A model generated the notes under the pieces. That model was not told the DNA's origin. It searched no databases and saw nothing but the letters and a program-made list of their open reading frames with translations. A stretch of 64,000 bases of DNA from Bradyrhizobium monzae (GTDB lineage Bacteria; Pseudomonadota; Alphaproteobacteria; Rhizobiales; Xanthobacteraceae). The stretch lies in NCBI RefSeq assembly GCF_021458635.1, contig NZ_JAIRDQ010000008.1:124001-188000 (forward strand). The letters are read 5' to 3'. Both the position numbers and the translations under genes were made by a program. Of the stretch, positions 44,672 through 53,323 are shown one piece after another. Within the stretch, counting starts at the first letter, position 1; each line of letters opens with the position of its first letter.

Positions 44672-44909
44672 AGGATCGTGCGCGCGACGTCGTTACGCGG
44701 GTTCGCTGTGCATCTCGTGTCATCGGCATTGGAACTGCTGAAGAGTCTTGTTTCAAAGGGTTTCCGCGCACGGATCGCTAAACTTTCATTCATGTAGCGC
44801 GGCCCTTTGGAGCGAACTGTGGCGTCGAGGTTACAGCAATTCCGACGATCGCTGGTATGACGACGGCATGGCCCGGGGGCCTTACTGAAGAAACTGGAAC
44901 GGGATTCAA

Positions 44910-45635
44910 ATGAACAAGAAAATGTTGCTTGCCGCTGTCAGCCTTGTCGCGCTCAGCGCGGCTGCGCCGGCGGTGGCTGCTGACCTCGCTGCGCGTCCTT
45001 ACACCAAGGCGCCGCCCGCGATGATCGCTGCCGCCTATGACTGGAGCGGGTTCTACATCGGTATCAACGGCGGCGGCGGCTCGTCGCACGCGAGCTGGGA
45101 TATCAACGGCTTTGGCCGCGACAGCTCGAACAACGCGAGCGGGGGCACCGTCGGTGGCCAGGTTGGCTACCGCTGGCAGTCCGGCCAGTTCGTGTTCGGC
45201 CTGGAAGGCCAGGGCAACTGGGCTGACTTCTCCGGCAGCAGCATTGGCGTGCTCACCGGCAACACCAACAGCACCAAGATCGACGCGTTCGGTCTGATCA
45301 CCGGTCAGGTCGGCTACGCCTGGAACAACGTGCTGCTCTACGTAAAGGGCGGTGCGGCTGTGGTCAGCGACAAGTACGACGTCTCGTTGGCCGGTGTACC
45401 GCTGGCATCGGCCAGCGCCACCCGTTGGGGCGGCACGGTCGGCGCAGGCATCGAGTTCGGCTTCGCTCCGAACTGGTCGATCGGCGCCGAGTACGATCAT
45501 ATCTTCCTGGGCGGCAACGACCAGAACTTCATCACCGGCGCCGGTGTTGCGACCGTCAACGTCCGTCAGGACGTCGACATGGGCCTCGTCCGCCTGAACT
45601 ACAAGTTCGGCGGCCCGATCCTCGCGAAGTACTGA
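44910..45635 (+). CDS. Outer-membrane beta-barrel protein (Omp25/Omp31-like porin family)
   Basis: A 241-residue protein with a signal peptide (MNKKMLLAAVSLVALSAAAP, mature start near ADLAARPY). YDWSGFYIGINGGGG opens the barrel, and alternating beta strands such as GGQVGYRWQSGQFVFGLEGQ continue to a final strand NYKFGGPILAKY. This is the small eight-stranded barrel family widespread in rhizobia. The codon use is even and the gene ends in a very strong terminator, suggesting high expression. Confidence 0.92.
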   Translation: MNKKMLLAAVSLVALSAAAPAVAADLAARPYTKAPPAMIAAAYDWSGFYIGINGGGGSSHASWDINGFGRDSSNNASGGTVGGQVGYRWQSGQFVFGLEGQGNWADFSGSSIGVLTGNTNSTKIDAFGLITGQVGYAWNNVLLYVKGGAAVVSDKYDVSLAGVPLASASATRWGGTVGAGIEFGFAPNWSIGAEYDHIFLGGNDQNFITGAGVATVNVRQDVDMGLVRLNYKFGGPILAKY

Positions 45636-45665
45636 GACTGATCGCTCCTCTCGAGCGATTGTCGA

Positions 45666-45694
45666 AAGCCCCGGCCTTGCGCCGGGGCTTTTTT
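45666..45694 (+). terminator. Strong intrinsic terminator after the outer-membrane protein gene
   Basis: A perfect 10-bp stem, AAGCCCCGGC (45666-45675) with GCCGGGGCTT (45681-45690), has a five-base loop and runs into six T. It lies 30 bases after the stop codon of the beta-barrel gene. Confidence 0.95.
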
Positions 45695-45807
45695 ATTATG
45701 TGAATTCAGCGAGTTAACCATTTCATTTTGAAGCGGCTGAGTCTGCTTGACTCTCGAGAACGAAATGAGAACAATGTTCTTCATACGTTCTGGTGATGGA
45801 GCAAGCC

Positions 45808-45906
45808 ATGTTCAGGATTTTCGTGGAAGAAGCCGCTGCACTGACGTCGATCGCGCTGTTCGTCGGGATGATCGCGATCTGGGCCCAGGTCATCCCGCAG
45901 CTCTAG
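45808..45906 (+). CDS. Putative 32-residue membrane peptide
   Basis: The reading frame MFRIFVEEAAALTSIALFVG continues with MIAIWAQVIPQL and stops at TAG. It has one hydrophobic helix (residues ~10-29) and an acidic N-terminal side. GGAG precedes the ATG by six bases. It lies alone between a strong terminator and dnaE, in a region otherwise free of genes. Near-identical short peptides may be conserved in Bradyrhizobium (weak recollection). No function can be given. Confidence 0.5.
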   Translation: MFRIFVEEAAALTSIALFVGMIAIWAQVIPQL

Positions 45907-46123
45907 AGCAGCGGTTTTGTAAACCGATGCTCAGGAACCGGACCGAAGCCCACAAGATGCCCCCCTTGGGGAAAAGCGGGATGAGGCGGCCGATCGGCGG
46001 CTCCGGCGTGGACTCTGGCGCGGCGACACCCCACCATTGTGAGGCGAGTCGGCCGGGCGAGTGCAGGATGCCTCCACCGCCGGCAACCGCGCCACCCGAT
46101 CTGCAAGAGGCCGTCACGCGACC

Positions 46124-49100
46124 ATGCCGAGCGCCGGATTTGTCCACCTTCACGTTCATTCGGCCTATTCGCTGCTCAAGGGCTCGATCAAGATCGCCAA
46201 GCTCGCGGAGCTTGCGAAGAAGGATCATCAGCCGGCGCTGGCGCTGACCGACACCGACAATCTGTTCGGTGCGCTCGAATTCTCCGACAAGATGGCGGGT
46301 TCCGGGATCCAGCCGATCGTCGGCTGCGAGCTCGCGATCGATTTCGGCGACCAGGACCCCAACGCGCGCAACGCGCTGCCGCCATCGCGCGTGGTGTTGC
46401 TGGCAGCCCAGGAGCGCGGCTATCGCAGCCTGATGCGGCTGAATTCGCGCGCGTTCCTCGAATCGCCCGACAGCCACGCGCCGTTCATCAAGTTCGACTG
46501 GTTCATTGGTGAGACCGAAGGCCTGATCGCCCTGACCGGCGGTCCGGACGGGCCGATCTCGCTGGCGCTTGCCAGCGGCCAGACTGAAATTGCGGCCGCG
46601 CGCTGCGAGCGTCTTGCCGGCCTGTTCGGCGACCGCCTCTATGTCGAATTGCAGCGCCACAACATCGACAAGGAACGGCGCGTCGAGAGCGCATTGATCG
46701 ACATCGCCTACGCCAAGGGCCTGCCGCTGGTCGCGACCAACGAGCCGTATTTCGCGTCAACCGACGATTACGAGGCGCATGACGCGCTGCTCTGCATCGC
46801 CGGCGGCCGGCTGATCGCGGAGACGGAACGTGAGCAGCTCACGCCCGATCACCGCTTCAAGACCCGCGCCGAGATGGCGGTGCTGTTTGCCGACATTCCG
46901 GAAGCGCTGGCGTCCACAGTGGAGATCGCCGAGCGCTGCTCGTTCCGACCGATGACGCGCAAGCCGATTCTGCCGTTCTTTACCGTCGGTGCCGCCGGCA
47001 GCTCCGATGCGGCCGCGGTCGAAGCGGCGGAGCTGAAGCGGCAGGCGGAGGAGGGGCTCGCCAATCGCCTGCGCGTGCACGGTTTTTCGCAAGGCACGAC
47101 GGACGAGGATTACTCCAGGCGCCTGGCGTTCGAGCTCGACGTCATCATGCGCATGAAGTACGCGGGCTACTTCCTGATCGTGTCCGACTTCATCAAATGG
47201 GCGAAGAGCCAGGGCATTCCGGTCGGACCGGGCCGCGGCTCCGGCGCAGGCTCGCTGGTCGCGTGGGCGCTGACCATCACCGACCTCGACCCCATCAAGT
47301 TCGGCCTGCTGTTCGAGCGCTTCCTCAATCCCGAGCGCGTCTCGATGCCGGACTTCGACATCGACTTCTGCCAGGATCGCCGCGGCGAGGTGATCAGGTA
47401 CGTGCAGGAGCGCTACGGCCGCGACCAGGTCGCGCAGATCATCACCTTCGGTACGCTGCAGGCGCGCGGCGTGCTGCGCGACGTCGGCCGCGTGCTGCAA
47501 ATGCCGTACGGCCAGGTCGACAAGCTCACCAAACTGGTGCCGCAGAATCCAGCCGCGCCGGTGACGCTGGCGGCTGCGATCGAGAGCGAGCCGAAACTCC
47601 AGGCCTTCCGCGACGAAGATCCAGTGGTGGCGCGCGCCTTCGACATCGCCCAGCGCCTCGAAGGCCTGACGCGGCACGCCTCGACGCACGCCGCCGGCAT
47701 CGTGATCGGCGATCGTCCCCTGAGCGAACTCGTGCCGATGTACCGCGATCCGAAGTCGGACATGCCGGTGACCCAGTTCAACATGAAATGGGTCGAGCCG
47801 GCCGGCCTCGTCAAATTCGACTTCCTCGGCCTGAAGACGCTGACCGTGCTCGACGTCGCGTGCAAGCTGCTCAAGCCGCGCGACATCCATGTCGATCTCG
47901 CGACGCTGCCGATCGACGACGCCGAGAGCTATCAGATGCTGGCGCGCGGCGAGGTGGTCGGTGTGTTTCAGGTTGAAAGCCAGGGCATGCGGCGCGCGCT
48001 GGTCGACATGCGTCCCGACCGTTTCGAGGACATCATCGCGCTGGTCGCGCTGTATCGCCCGGGCCCGATGGCGAACATCCCGACCTATTGCTCGCGCAAG
48101 CACGGCGACGAGGAGCCGGAATATCTGCATCCCGTGCTCGAGCCGATCCTGAAAGAAACTTTCGGGGTCATCATCTACCAGGAACAGGTGATGCAGATCG
48201 CGCAGGTGATGTCGGGCTATTCGCTCGGCGACGCCGACCTGTTGCGCCGCGCCATGGGCAAGAAGATCCGCGCCGAGATGGACAAGCAGCGCGACATCTT
48301 CGTCGCGGGCGCGGTGAAGAACGGCGTGCCGAAGGGGCAGGCCGAGACCATCTTCGAGCTCTTGGCGAAATTCGCCGATTACGGCTTCAACAAGAGCCAT
48401 GCGGCGGCCTATGCGCTGGTGTCCTACCACACCGCCTACATGAAGGCGCACTATCCGGTGGAGTTCATCGCTGCGTCGATGACGCTCGATCTCAACAACA
48501 CGGACAAGCTCTCCGAATTCCGCTCCGAGGCACAGCGCCTCGGCATCAAGGTCGAGCCGCCCAACATCAATCGCTCCGGCGCGACCTTCGAGGTCGGCGA
48601 CAAGGTCATCTACTACGCGCTCGCGGCGCTGAAGGGCGTCGGCATCCAGGCGATCGACCAGATCATCGAGGAGCGGACCAAGCGGGGGCTGTTCACCTCG
48701 CTCGCCGACTTCGCGGCGCGCGTCAATCCGCGCGCGATCAACAAGCGGATCATCGAGAGTCTCGCTGCCGCCGGCGCGTTCGACACGCTGGAGCCGAACA
48801 GGGCGCGGGTCTTCGCCGGCGCGGACTCGATCCTTGCCGCCTGCCAGCGCGCGCATCAGGCCGAGACCATCGGTCAGAACGACATGTTCGGCATGTCGGC
48901 GGACGCGCCGACCATCATGCTGCCGCAGATCGAGCCGTGGCTGCCGGCCGAGCGGCTGCGCCGCGAATATGACGCGATCGGCTTCTTCCTGTCGGGCCAT
49001 CCGCTCGACGATTACGCCACCGTGTTGAAGCGGCTGCGAGTGCAGAGCTGGGCGGAATTTTCGCGGGCAGTGAAGACGGGTGCGACCGCCGGCAAGGTCG

Positions 49101-49627
49101 CGGCCACCGTGGTGTCGCGCATGGAGCGGCGCACCAAGACCGGCAACAAGATGGGCATCATGGGCCTGTCTGATCCGACCGGGCATTTCGAGGCCGTGCT
49201 GTTCTCCGAAGGCCTTGCGCAATATCGCGACGTGCTGGAACCGGGCGCCGCGGTGCTGCTCCAGCTCGGTGCTGAATTGCAGGGCGAGGACGTTCGCGCC
49301 CGCGTGCTGCATGCCGAGCCGCTGGATGATGCTGCCGCCAAGACGCAGAAGGGCCTGCGCATCTTCGTACGTGACACCAAGCCGCTGGATTCGATTGCCA
49401 AGCGCCTGGCCGGACCGGAGGCTGCCGGTGCGAACGGCGCCGCGCCAAAGATCGGCAGCCCCGGCATCGCGCCGCGCTCCAACGGCGACGGCGAAGTCTC
49501 GCTGGTGATGATGCTCGACCTCGAGACCGAGGTCGAGATGAAGTTACCCGGCCGCTTCAAGGTCTCGCCCCAGATCGCAGGCGCCATCAAGGCGGTCGCC
49601 GGCGTCGTGGACGTGCAGCAGATTTAA
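46124..49627 (+). CDS. dnaE: DNA polymerase III subunit alpha
   Basis: Replicative polymerase catalytic subunit, 1167 residues. The N-terminal PHP domain starts FVHLHVHSAYSLLKGSIKI. The polymerase palm has GPGRGSGAGSLVAW and the catalytic aspartates in PDFDIDF (about residue 409). Fingers, the beta-binding region and a C-terminal OB-fold (TKTGNKMGIMGLSDPTG) follow. I chose ATG 46124, where the PHP domain begins; an upstream in-frame GTG at 46061 would add 21 unconserved residues. It is a single gene with no close partner. Confidence 0.96.
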   Translation: MPSAGFVHLHVHSAYSLLKGSIKIAKLAELAKKDHQPALALTDTDNLFGALEFSDKMAGSGIQPIVGCELAIDFGDQDPNARNALPPSRVVLLAAQERGYRSLMRLNSRAFLESPDSHAPFIKFDWFIGETEGLIALTGGPDGPISLALASGQTEIAAARCERLAGLFGDRLYVELQRHNIDKERRVESALIDIAYAKGLPLVATNEPYFASTDDYEAHDALLCIAGGRLIAETEREQLTPDHRFKTRAEMAVLFADIPEALASTVEIAERCSFRPMTRKPILPFFTVGAAGSSDAAAVEAAELKRQAEEGLANRLRVHGFSQGTTDEDYSRRLAFELDVIMRMKYAGYFLIVSDFIKWAKSQGIPVGPGRGSGAGSLVAWALTITDLDPIKFGLLFERFLNPERVSMPDFDIDFCQDRRGEVIRYVQERYGRDQVAQIITFGTLQARGVLRDVGRVLQMPYGQVDKLTKLVPQNPAAPVTLAAAIESEPKLQAFRDEDPVVARAFDIAQRLEGLTRHASTHAAGIVIGDRPLSELVPMYRDPKSDMPVTQFNMKWVEPAGLVKFDFLGLKTLTVLDVACKLLKPRDIHVDLATLPIDDAESYQMLARGEVVGVFQVESQGMRRALVDMRPDRFEDIIALVALYRPGPMANIPTYCSRKHGDEEPEYLHPVLEPILKETFGVIIYQEQVMQIAQVMSGYSLGDADLLRRAMGKKIRAEMDKQRDIFVAGAVKNGVPKGQAETIFELLAKFADYGFNKSHAAAYALVSYHTAYMKAHYPVEFIAASMTLDLNNTDKLSEFRSEAQRLGIKVEPPNINRSGATFEVGDKVIYYALAALKGVGIQAIDQIIEERTKRGLFTSLADFAARVNPRAINKRIIESLAAAGAFDTLEPNRARVFAGADSILAACQRAHQAETIGQNDMFGMSADAPTIMLPQIEPWLPAERLRREYDAIGFFLSGHPLDDYATVLKRLRVQSWAEFSRAVKTGATAGKVAATVVSRMERRTKTGNKMGIMGLSDPTGHFEAVLFSEGLAQYRDVLEPGAAVLLQLGAELQGEDVRARVLHAEPLDDAAAKTQKGLRIFVRDTKPLDSIAKRLAGPEAAGANGAAPKIGSPGIAPRSNGDGEVSLVMMLDLETEVEMKLPGRFKVSPQIAGAIKAVAGVVDVQQI

Positions 49628-49747
49628 CGCGGTCTGTCGCGAAGGCGCGTAGCGGATGTAGTGGTCTCGTCCTGCAATCGCGGCTATGATCGGCCGCGAT
49701 ATAACTCGTGGATGATGGTGCGTCCATCGCACCGGGAGGGAGCGGAC

Positions 49748-50488
49748 ATGTGCGATCAGTGCTCTGAAATCATGCCTGACAGACCAACGCCGTCGCGACG
49801 GTCCGCGATGCTGCTGACTGCTGCCGCACTTGGCACCGCCTTCAGCGAGCGAGCCTTCGCCAAGAAAACCAAGACACCGCCCAAGCCGCAGAATGTGCTG
49901 TCGCCGGATGCTGCGCTGAAGCGGCTGATGGAGGGCAACGCGCGCTACGTCGACGGCGTGTCACGGCGCCACGACTTCAAGCATGAGCGTGAGGCGCTGG
50001 CCGGCGGGCAGAATCCGTTCGCGGCGGTGCTGAGCTGCGCCGACTCGCGCATCGCGCCGGAATACGCCTTCGACACCGGCCGCGGCGATCTCTTCGTTTG
50101 CCGCGTCGCCGGCAATTTTGCCGGCACTGAAACCATCGCCAGCCTGGAATATGCGGTCGCCGTGCTCAACACGCCGCTGATCCTCGTGCTCGGCCATGAT
50201 GCCTGCGGCGCGGTTGATGCCACGCTGAAGGCGCTCAAGGACAACACATCGCCGCCGGGACACATTCCCTCTCTGGTCGATGCGATCGCGCCGGCCGCGA
50301 AAGCTGCGATGCAGCAAGGCGGGGAGGTGCTCGACAAGGCGATCCGGCAGAACGTGGTCGACAATGTCGGCAAGCTGAAGTCGGCCGCGCCGATCCTCAG
50401 CGCAGCCGTGGAACAGGGCAAGCTGAGGATCGCCGGCGGCATCTACCGGCTCACCACGGGAACGGTGGATCTGATCGCGCAAGGCTGA
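49748..50488 (+). CDS. Beta-class carbonic anhydrase with Tat-like signal
   Basis: A 246-residue beta-carbonic anhydrase interconverting CO2 and bicarbonate. The zinc ligands are visible as CADSR (C97, D99, R101) and GHDACGA (His and Cys near residues 149-152). The N-terminus MCDQCSEIMPDRPTPSRRSA runs into a hydrophobic stretch (MLLTAAALGTAFSERAFA), which looks like a Tat signal and implies a periplasmic enzyme. A GGGAGGGAG site six bases upstream fixes the ATG at 49748. The N-terminal CxxC pair before the signal is odd and would be removed on export. Confidence 0.92.
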   Translation: MCDQCSEIMPDRPTPSRRSAMLLTAAALGTAFSERAFAKKTKTPPKPQNVLSPDAALKRLMEGNARYVDGVSRRHDFKHEREALAGGQNPFAAVLSCADSRIAPEYAFDTGRGDLFVCRVAGNFAGTETIASLEYAVAVLNTPLILVLGHDACGAVDATLKALKDNTSPPGHIPSLVDAIAPAAKAAMQQGGEVLDKAIRQNVVDNVGKLKSAAPILSAAVEQGKLRIAGGIYRLTTGTVDLIAQG

Positions 50489-50561
50489 AGCTCAAGGCTG
50501 AGACTCAAGGCTCAGGCTTGCGCTAAAAGGCTGAGGCTTACGCGGAGCTTACGCAAGGCAT
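50480..50561 (+). repeat. Imperfect short tandem repeat after the carbonic anhydrase gene
   Basis: CAAGGCTGAAGCT, CAAGGCTGAGACT, CAAGGCTCAGGCTTGCGCT and AAAGGCTGAGGCTTACGC follow one another, then GGAGCTTACGC. The first unit overlaps the end of the coding sequence. The unit is about 13 to 18 bases and degenerate. It looks like slippage-generated sequence. Confidence 0.65.
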
Positions 50562-50675
50562 CGAGCTCGGCTGGCGCCATGCCGCCGCCTCAATCCGAGC
50601 CTTTCGTTCAACTGCCGTTCAGCCGGCTGCGCGCCTCATGCGTGGTGGCACCTCAACAGCAATAACGAGCAAGCC

Positions 50676-53114
50676 ATGCGCGGGACACACAACATCTTCA
50701 TCTGCTTTCTTCTGCCGATCCTTCTCGTTGCGGGCGCGCTTGCCCCAGCTCGCGCGCAGCAGCAGGAAAAGCGTATCGCGCTCGTGGTCGGCAACGGCGC
50801 CTATTCGAAGTCGCCGCTGGCAACCACCGCGAACGATGCCGGCCTGATCGCGCAAACGCTGCAGGCGGCGGGCTTCGACGTGGTCGGCGCACGCGATCTC
50901 GATGGCGACACGCTGCGCAAGAGCTTGCGCGATTTCATCCAGAAGGCGCAGGCCTCAGGCCCCGGCACCGTCGCGATGATCTATCTGGCCGGCTACGGCG
51001 TGCAGCTTGCCGGCGAGAACTATTTCATCCCGGTCGATTCCAACATCGCGCGTGACACCGACATTCCGACCGAGGCACTGCGCATCAGCGACTATGCCCG
51101 CCAGCTCGCCGCGATCCCGCTCAAGGCCAACATCGTCGTGCTCGACGCGGCGCGCGCGCAACCCTTCATCGAGGGCGGCCCGCAGCCGATTGCGAGCGGT
51201 TTGGCGCTGGTGGAGCCCGATCCGAACATGCTGATCGCGTTCAACGCCGCGCCTGGCACGGTGGCGCCGGAAGAGCCGGGGCCGTACGGCATCTATGCGC
51301 AATCGCTCGCCGAGATGATCCGCACCGGCGGCCTGTCGTTGCCGGAGGTGTTCGACCGCGTTCGGTTGCGCGTCAACGAAGCCTCCAAGGGCGCGCAAGT
51401 GCCGTGGGACGACCAGAAGGTCTCCGCGCAATTCGCCTTCCTCGAGCGCGCTCCGGACGCGCCGCCGCCGCAGGCTGCGCCCGACCAGGTCGCCGCGATC
51501 CGCGACAAGCCGATCCGCGATCTCGGCGTGCAGGACGCCTATGCCGCCGCGCTCGAGCGCGACACGCTGCCGGCCTATGAGGAATTTCTCGCCGCCTATC
51601 CCGGTGATCCCATGGCGAAGCGCGTGATGGCGATCGTGGCGGCGCGCCGCGAGGCGATCACCTGGCGGCGGTCCTATCGTGCCGATACGCCGGACGCCTA
51701 TTGGTCCTATCTGCGCCGCTATCCGCGCGGGCCGCATGCGGGCGACGCGCGGCGCAGGCTCACGATCCTGACCGCGCCGCTGGAGCCGCCGCCGAGCTTC
51801 GCGATGATGGACTATGACGTGCCGCCGCCGCCGCCGGAGGAGGTGGTCTATGTCGACCGTCCAGTGCTGTATTTCAGCGACCCTGATTTTGGCTTCGCGC
51901 CGCCACCGCCGCCGCCGGTCTATTTCTGCCCGCCGCCACCGCCGGACTTCGTGGTGCTGGCACCGCCGCTCGCCGTCGTCGGCCTGTTCGTGCTGCCGCA
52001 GCCGGTGTTCGTGCCGATCCCGGTGTTCTTCAGTCCGCCGGTCTATGTCGCGCCGCCGCCGAACAACATCATCTTCAACAACATTCATAACACCACGGTC
52101 ATCAACACCGTGATCAACCAGCCGCCGGCCGCGCTGCCGGCCGGCAATGCCGCTGCGGCCGCAGCCATTGCGGCTAACGGACCGGGGCGCGCAGGCGGGA
52201 TGACGCAGGTGCCGACGGCCGTGAAGCAGCAGGCGCAGGCGATCCAGGCCAATCCGAACCAGCAGCTCAAGCCGAGCCAGGCGGCGTTCGTCAGCAACCC
52301 CACAGCGAAGCCGGCGGCGATGGTGGTGAAGCCGGTCAACGCCACGCCGACTGCGGTTGCACCACCGACGGCGCCGGCGGCCGGCCACGCGCTTCCGGTT
52401 CCGGGCAGCCATAACACGCCGCCCGCTCCAGCCGGTGCAGCCGGACCGACGCCGAACCGGCTGGCGCCGACGGCAACGGCACCCACCAACGGCCCGCCGC
52501 AGGCGCATCCCAACGCGGCAACGGCACCAGCCAATGCGACGGCTCCGGCCAATGCTGCGACCACGCCGCCCTCCAAGCCGCCCGTGGCGCAAACGCCGGC
52601 GACAGGCGGTGCCGATCCGCATGCAAAATCCCTGGCGCATGAGCCGGCGATGACCTCGCCGACCACGACGACCCCGGCAGGTAAGCCGGCCGTGACCACG
52701 ACGACCATCACCAATGGGAAGCCGACGCAGCCTTCGCCGCCGGTCGCCGCGCGCGAGCAGATCAAGCCGCAGGGCCTGCGGCCTGCAACGCCATCGCCCG
52801 CGCAGGTCACAAGGCCGCCGCCGGCGGTGCCGCACCCGCAGGCGGTCGCAAGGCCGACGCCGCCGCCAACGCCGCTGGCACCGCCCCCGCGGGTGGCTGC
52901 GCCGCCGCCACCGCGGGTGGCCGCACCGCCACCGCCCCCGCGGCCGCCGGTCGCTGCCGCACCAAGGCCGGCGCCGCCGCCGGTGGCCCGTCCGGCACCG
53001 CCACCGCCTCCTCCCCGGGTGGCCGTGGCCCCGCCGCCGCGACCGGCCGCGCCGCCGCCACGCCCGGCTGCGCCCGCCCCGAAAAAATGCCCGCCCAACC
53101 AGCCAAAGTGCTAG
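50676..53114 (+). CDS. Caspase-fold (peptidase C14-like) protein lacking the catalytic dyad, with Pro-rich C-terminal half
   Basis: An 812-residue exported protein with a signal peptide (FICFLLPILLVAGALAPARAQ). Residues 32-255 follow the p20 caspase fold: RIALVVGNGAYSKSPLATT, then IYLAGYGVQLAGENYFIPVD and IVVLDAARAQPF. The canonical histidine (YxGHG) is tyrosine 107 and the canonical cysteine (LDACR) is alanine 159, so it should not be a protease. Residues ~285-365 hold short helical repeats ending YLRRYPRGPHAGDARRRL. The second half is proline-rich and low in complexity, ending CPPNQPKC. It may be a periplasmic or surface scaffold. An upstream tandem repeat separates it from the carbonic anhydrase. 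Confidence 0.88.
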   Translation: MRGTHNIFICFLLPILLVAGALAPARAQQQEKRIALVVGNGAYSKSPLATTANDAGLIAQTLQAAGFDVVGARDLDGDTLRKSLRDFIQKAQASGPGTVAMIYLAGYGVQLAGENYFIPVDSNIARDTDIPTEALRISDYARQLAAIPLKANIVVLDAARAQPFIEGGPQPIASGLALVEPDPNMLIAFNAAPGTVAPEEPGPYGIYAQSLAEMIRTGGLSLPEVFDRVRLRVNEASKGAQVPWDDQKVSAQFAFLERAPDAPPPQAAPDQVAAIRDKPIRDLGVQDAYAAALERDTLPAYEEFLAAYPGDPMAKRVMAIVAARREAITWRRSYRADTPDAYWSYLRRYPRGPHAGDARRRLTILTAPLEPPPSFAMMDYDVPPPPPEEVVYVDRPVLYFSDPDFGFAPPPPPPVYFCPPPPPDFVVLAPPLAVVGLFVLPQPVFVPIPVFFSPPVYVAPPPNNIIFNNIHNTTVINTVINQPPAALPAGNAAAAAAIAANGPGRAGGMTQVPTAVKQQAQAIQANPNQQLKPSQAAFVSNPTAKPAAMVVKPVNATPTAVAPPTAPAAGHALPVPGSHNTPPAPAGAAGPTPNRLAPTATAPTNGPPQAHPNAATAPANATAPANAATTPPSKPPVAQTPATGGADPHAKSLAHEPAMTSPTTTTPAGKPAVTTTTITNGKPTQPSPPVAAREQIKPQGLRPATPSPAQVTRPPPAVPHPQAVARPTPPPTPLAPPPRVAAPPPPRVAAPPPPPRPPVAAAPRPAPPPVARPAPPPPPPRVAVAPPPRPAAPPPRPAAPAPKKCPPNQPKC

Positions 53115-53182
53115 CGGGCAGGGCGGAAATCGCGGAATGGGCCTTTCGCGGGCGGTAGCAGCCCCGAAAGGTCCTTATTTCC

Positions 53183-53210
53183 TTGCTTCTGGCCGAAATG
53201 GCGCTATATA
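53183..53210 (+). promoter_or_regulatory. Putative sigma-70-type promoter of rpsB-tsf
   Basis: TTGCTT (53183-53188), a 16-base spacer and TATATA (53205-53210) lie about 115 bases before the rpsB start. The leader between them contains TCCGG and CCGGA arms just before the ATG, which could form a hairpin near the ribosome site. Ribosomal protein S2 autoregulates rpsB in other bacteria; such control here is inference. Confidence 0.5.
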
Positions 53211-53323
53211 CCGCCGCATCTCACACGGAAGCATGGCTCACAAGGCCGTCCGGTGGCAGCCGGGGCGACAACGCTTCGTTTTGCTCACACGCTTCCGGAG
53301 GAACCAACCGGAGAATTAAAACG

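Noticed and set aside
46757..49312. An 851-codon open frame on the minus strand opposite dnaE
   Set aside because: High G+C makes stop codons rare in the antisense frame; the translation is rich in Arg, His, Asp and Gln with no recognisable domain, and the plus-strand dnaE is unmistakable.
51800..53110. Proline-codon repeats as a possible CRISPR or minisatellite
   Set aside because: The repeats follow the reading frame of the caspase-fold protein's Pro-rich tail and have no uniform spacer structure.
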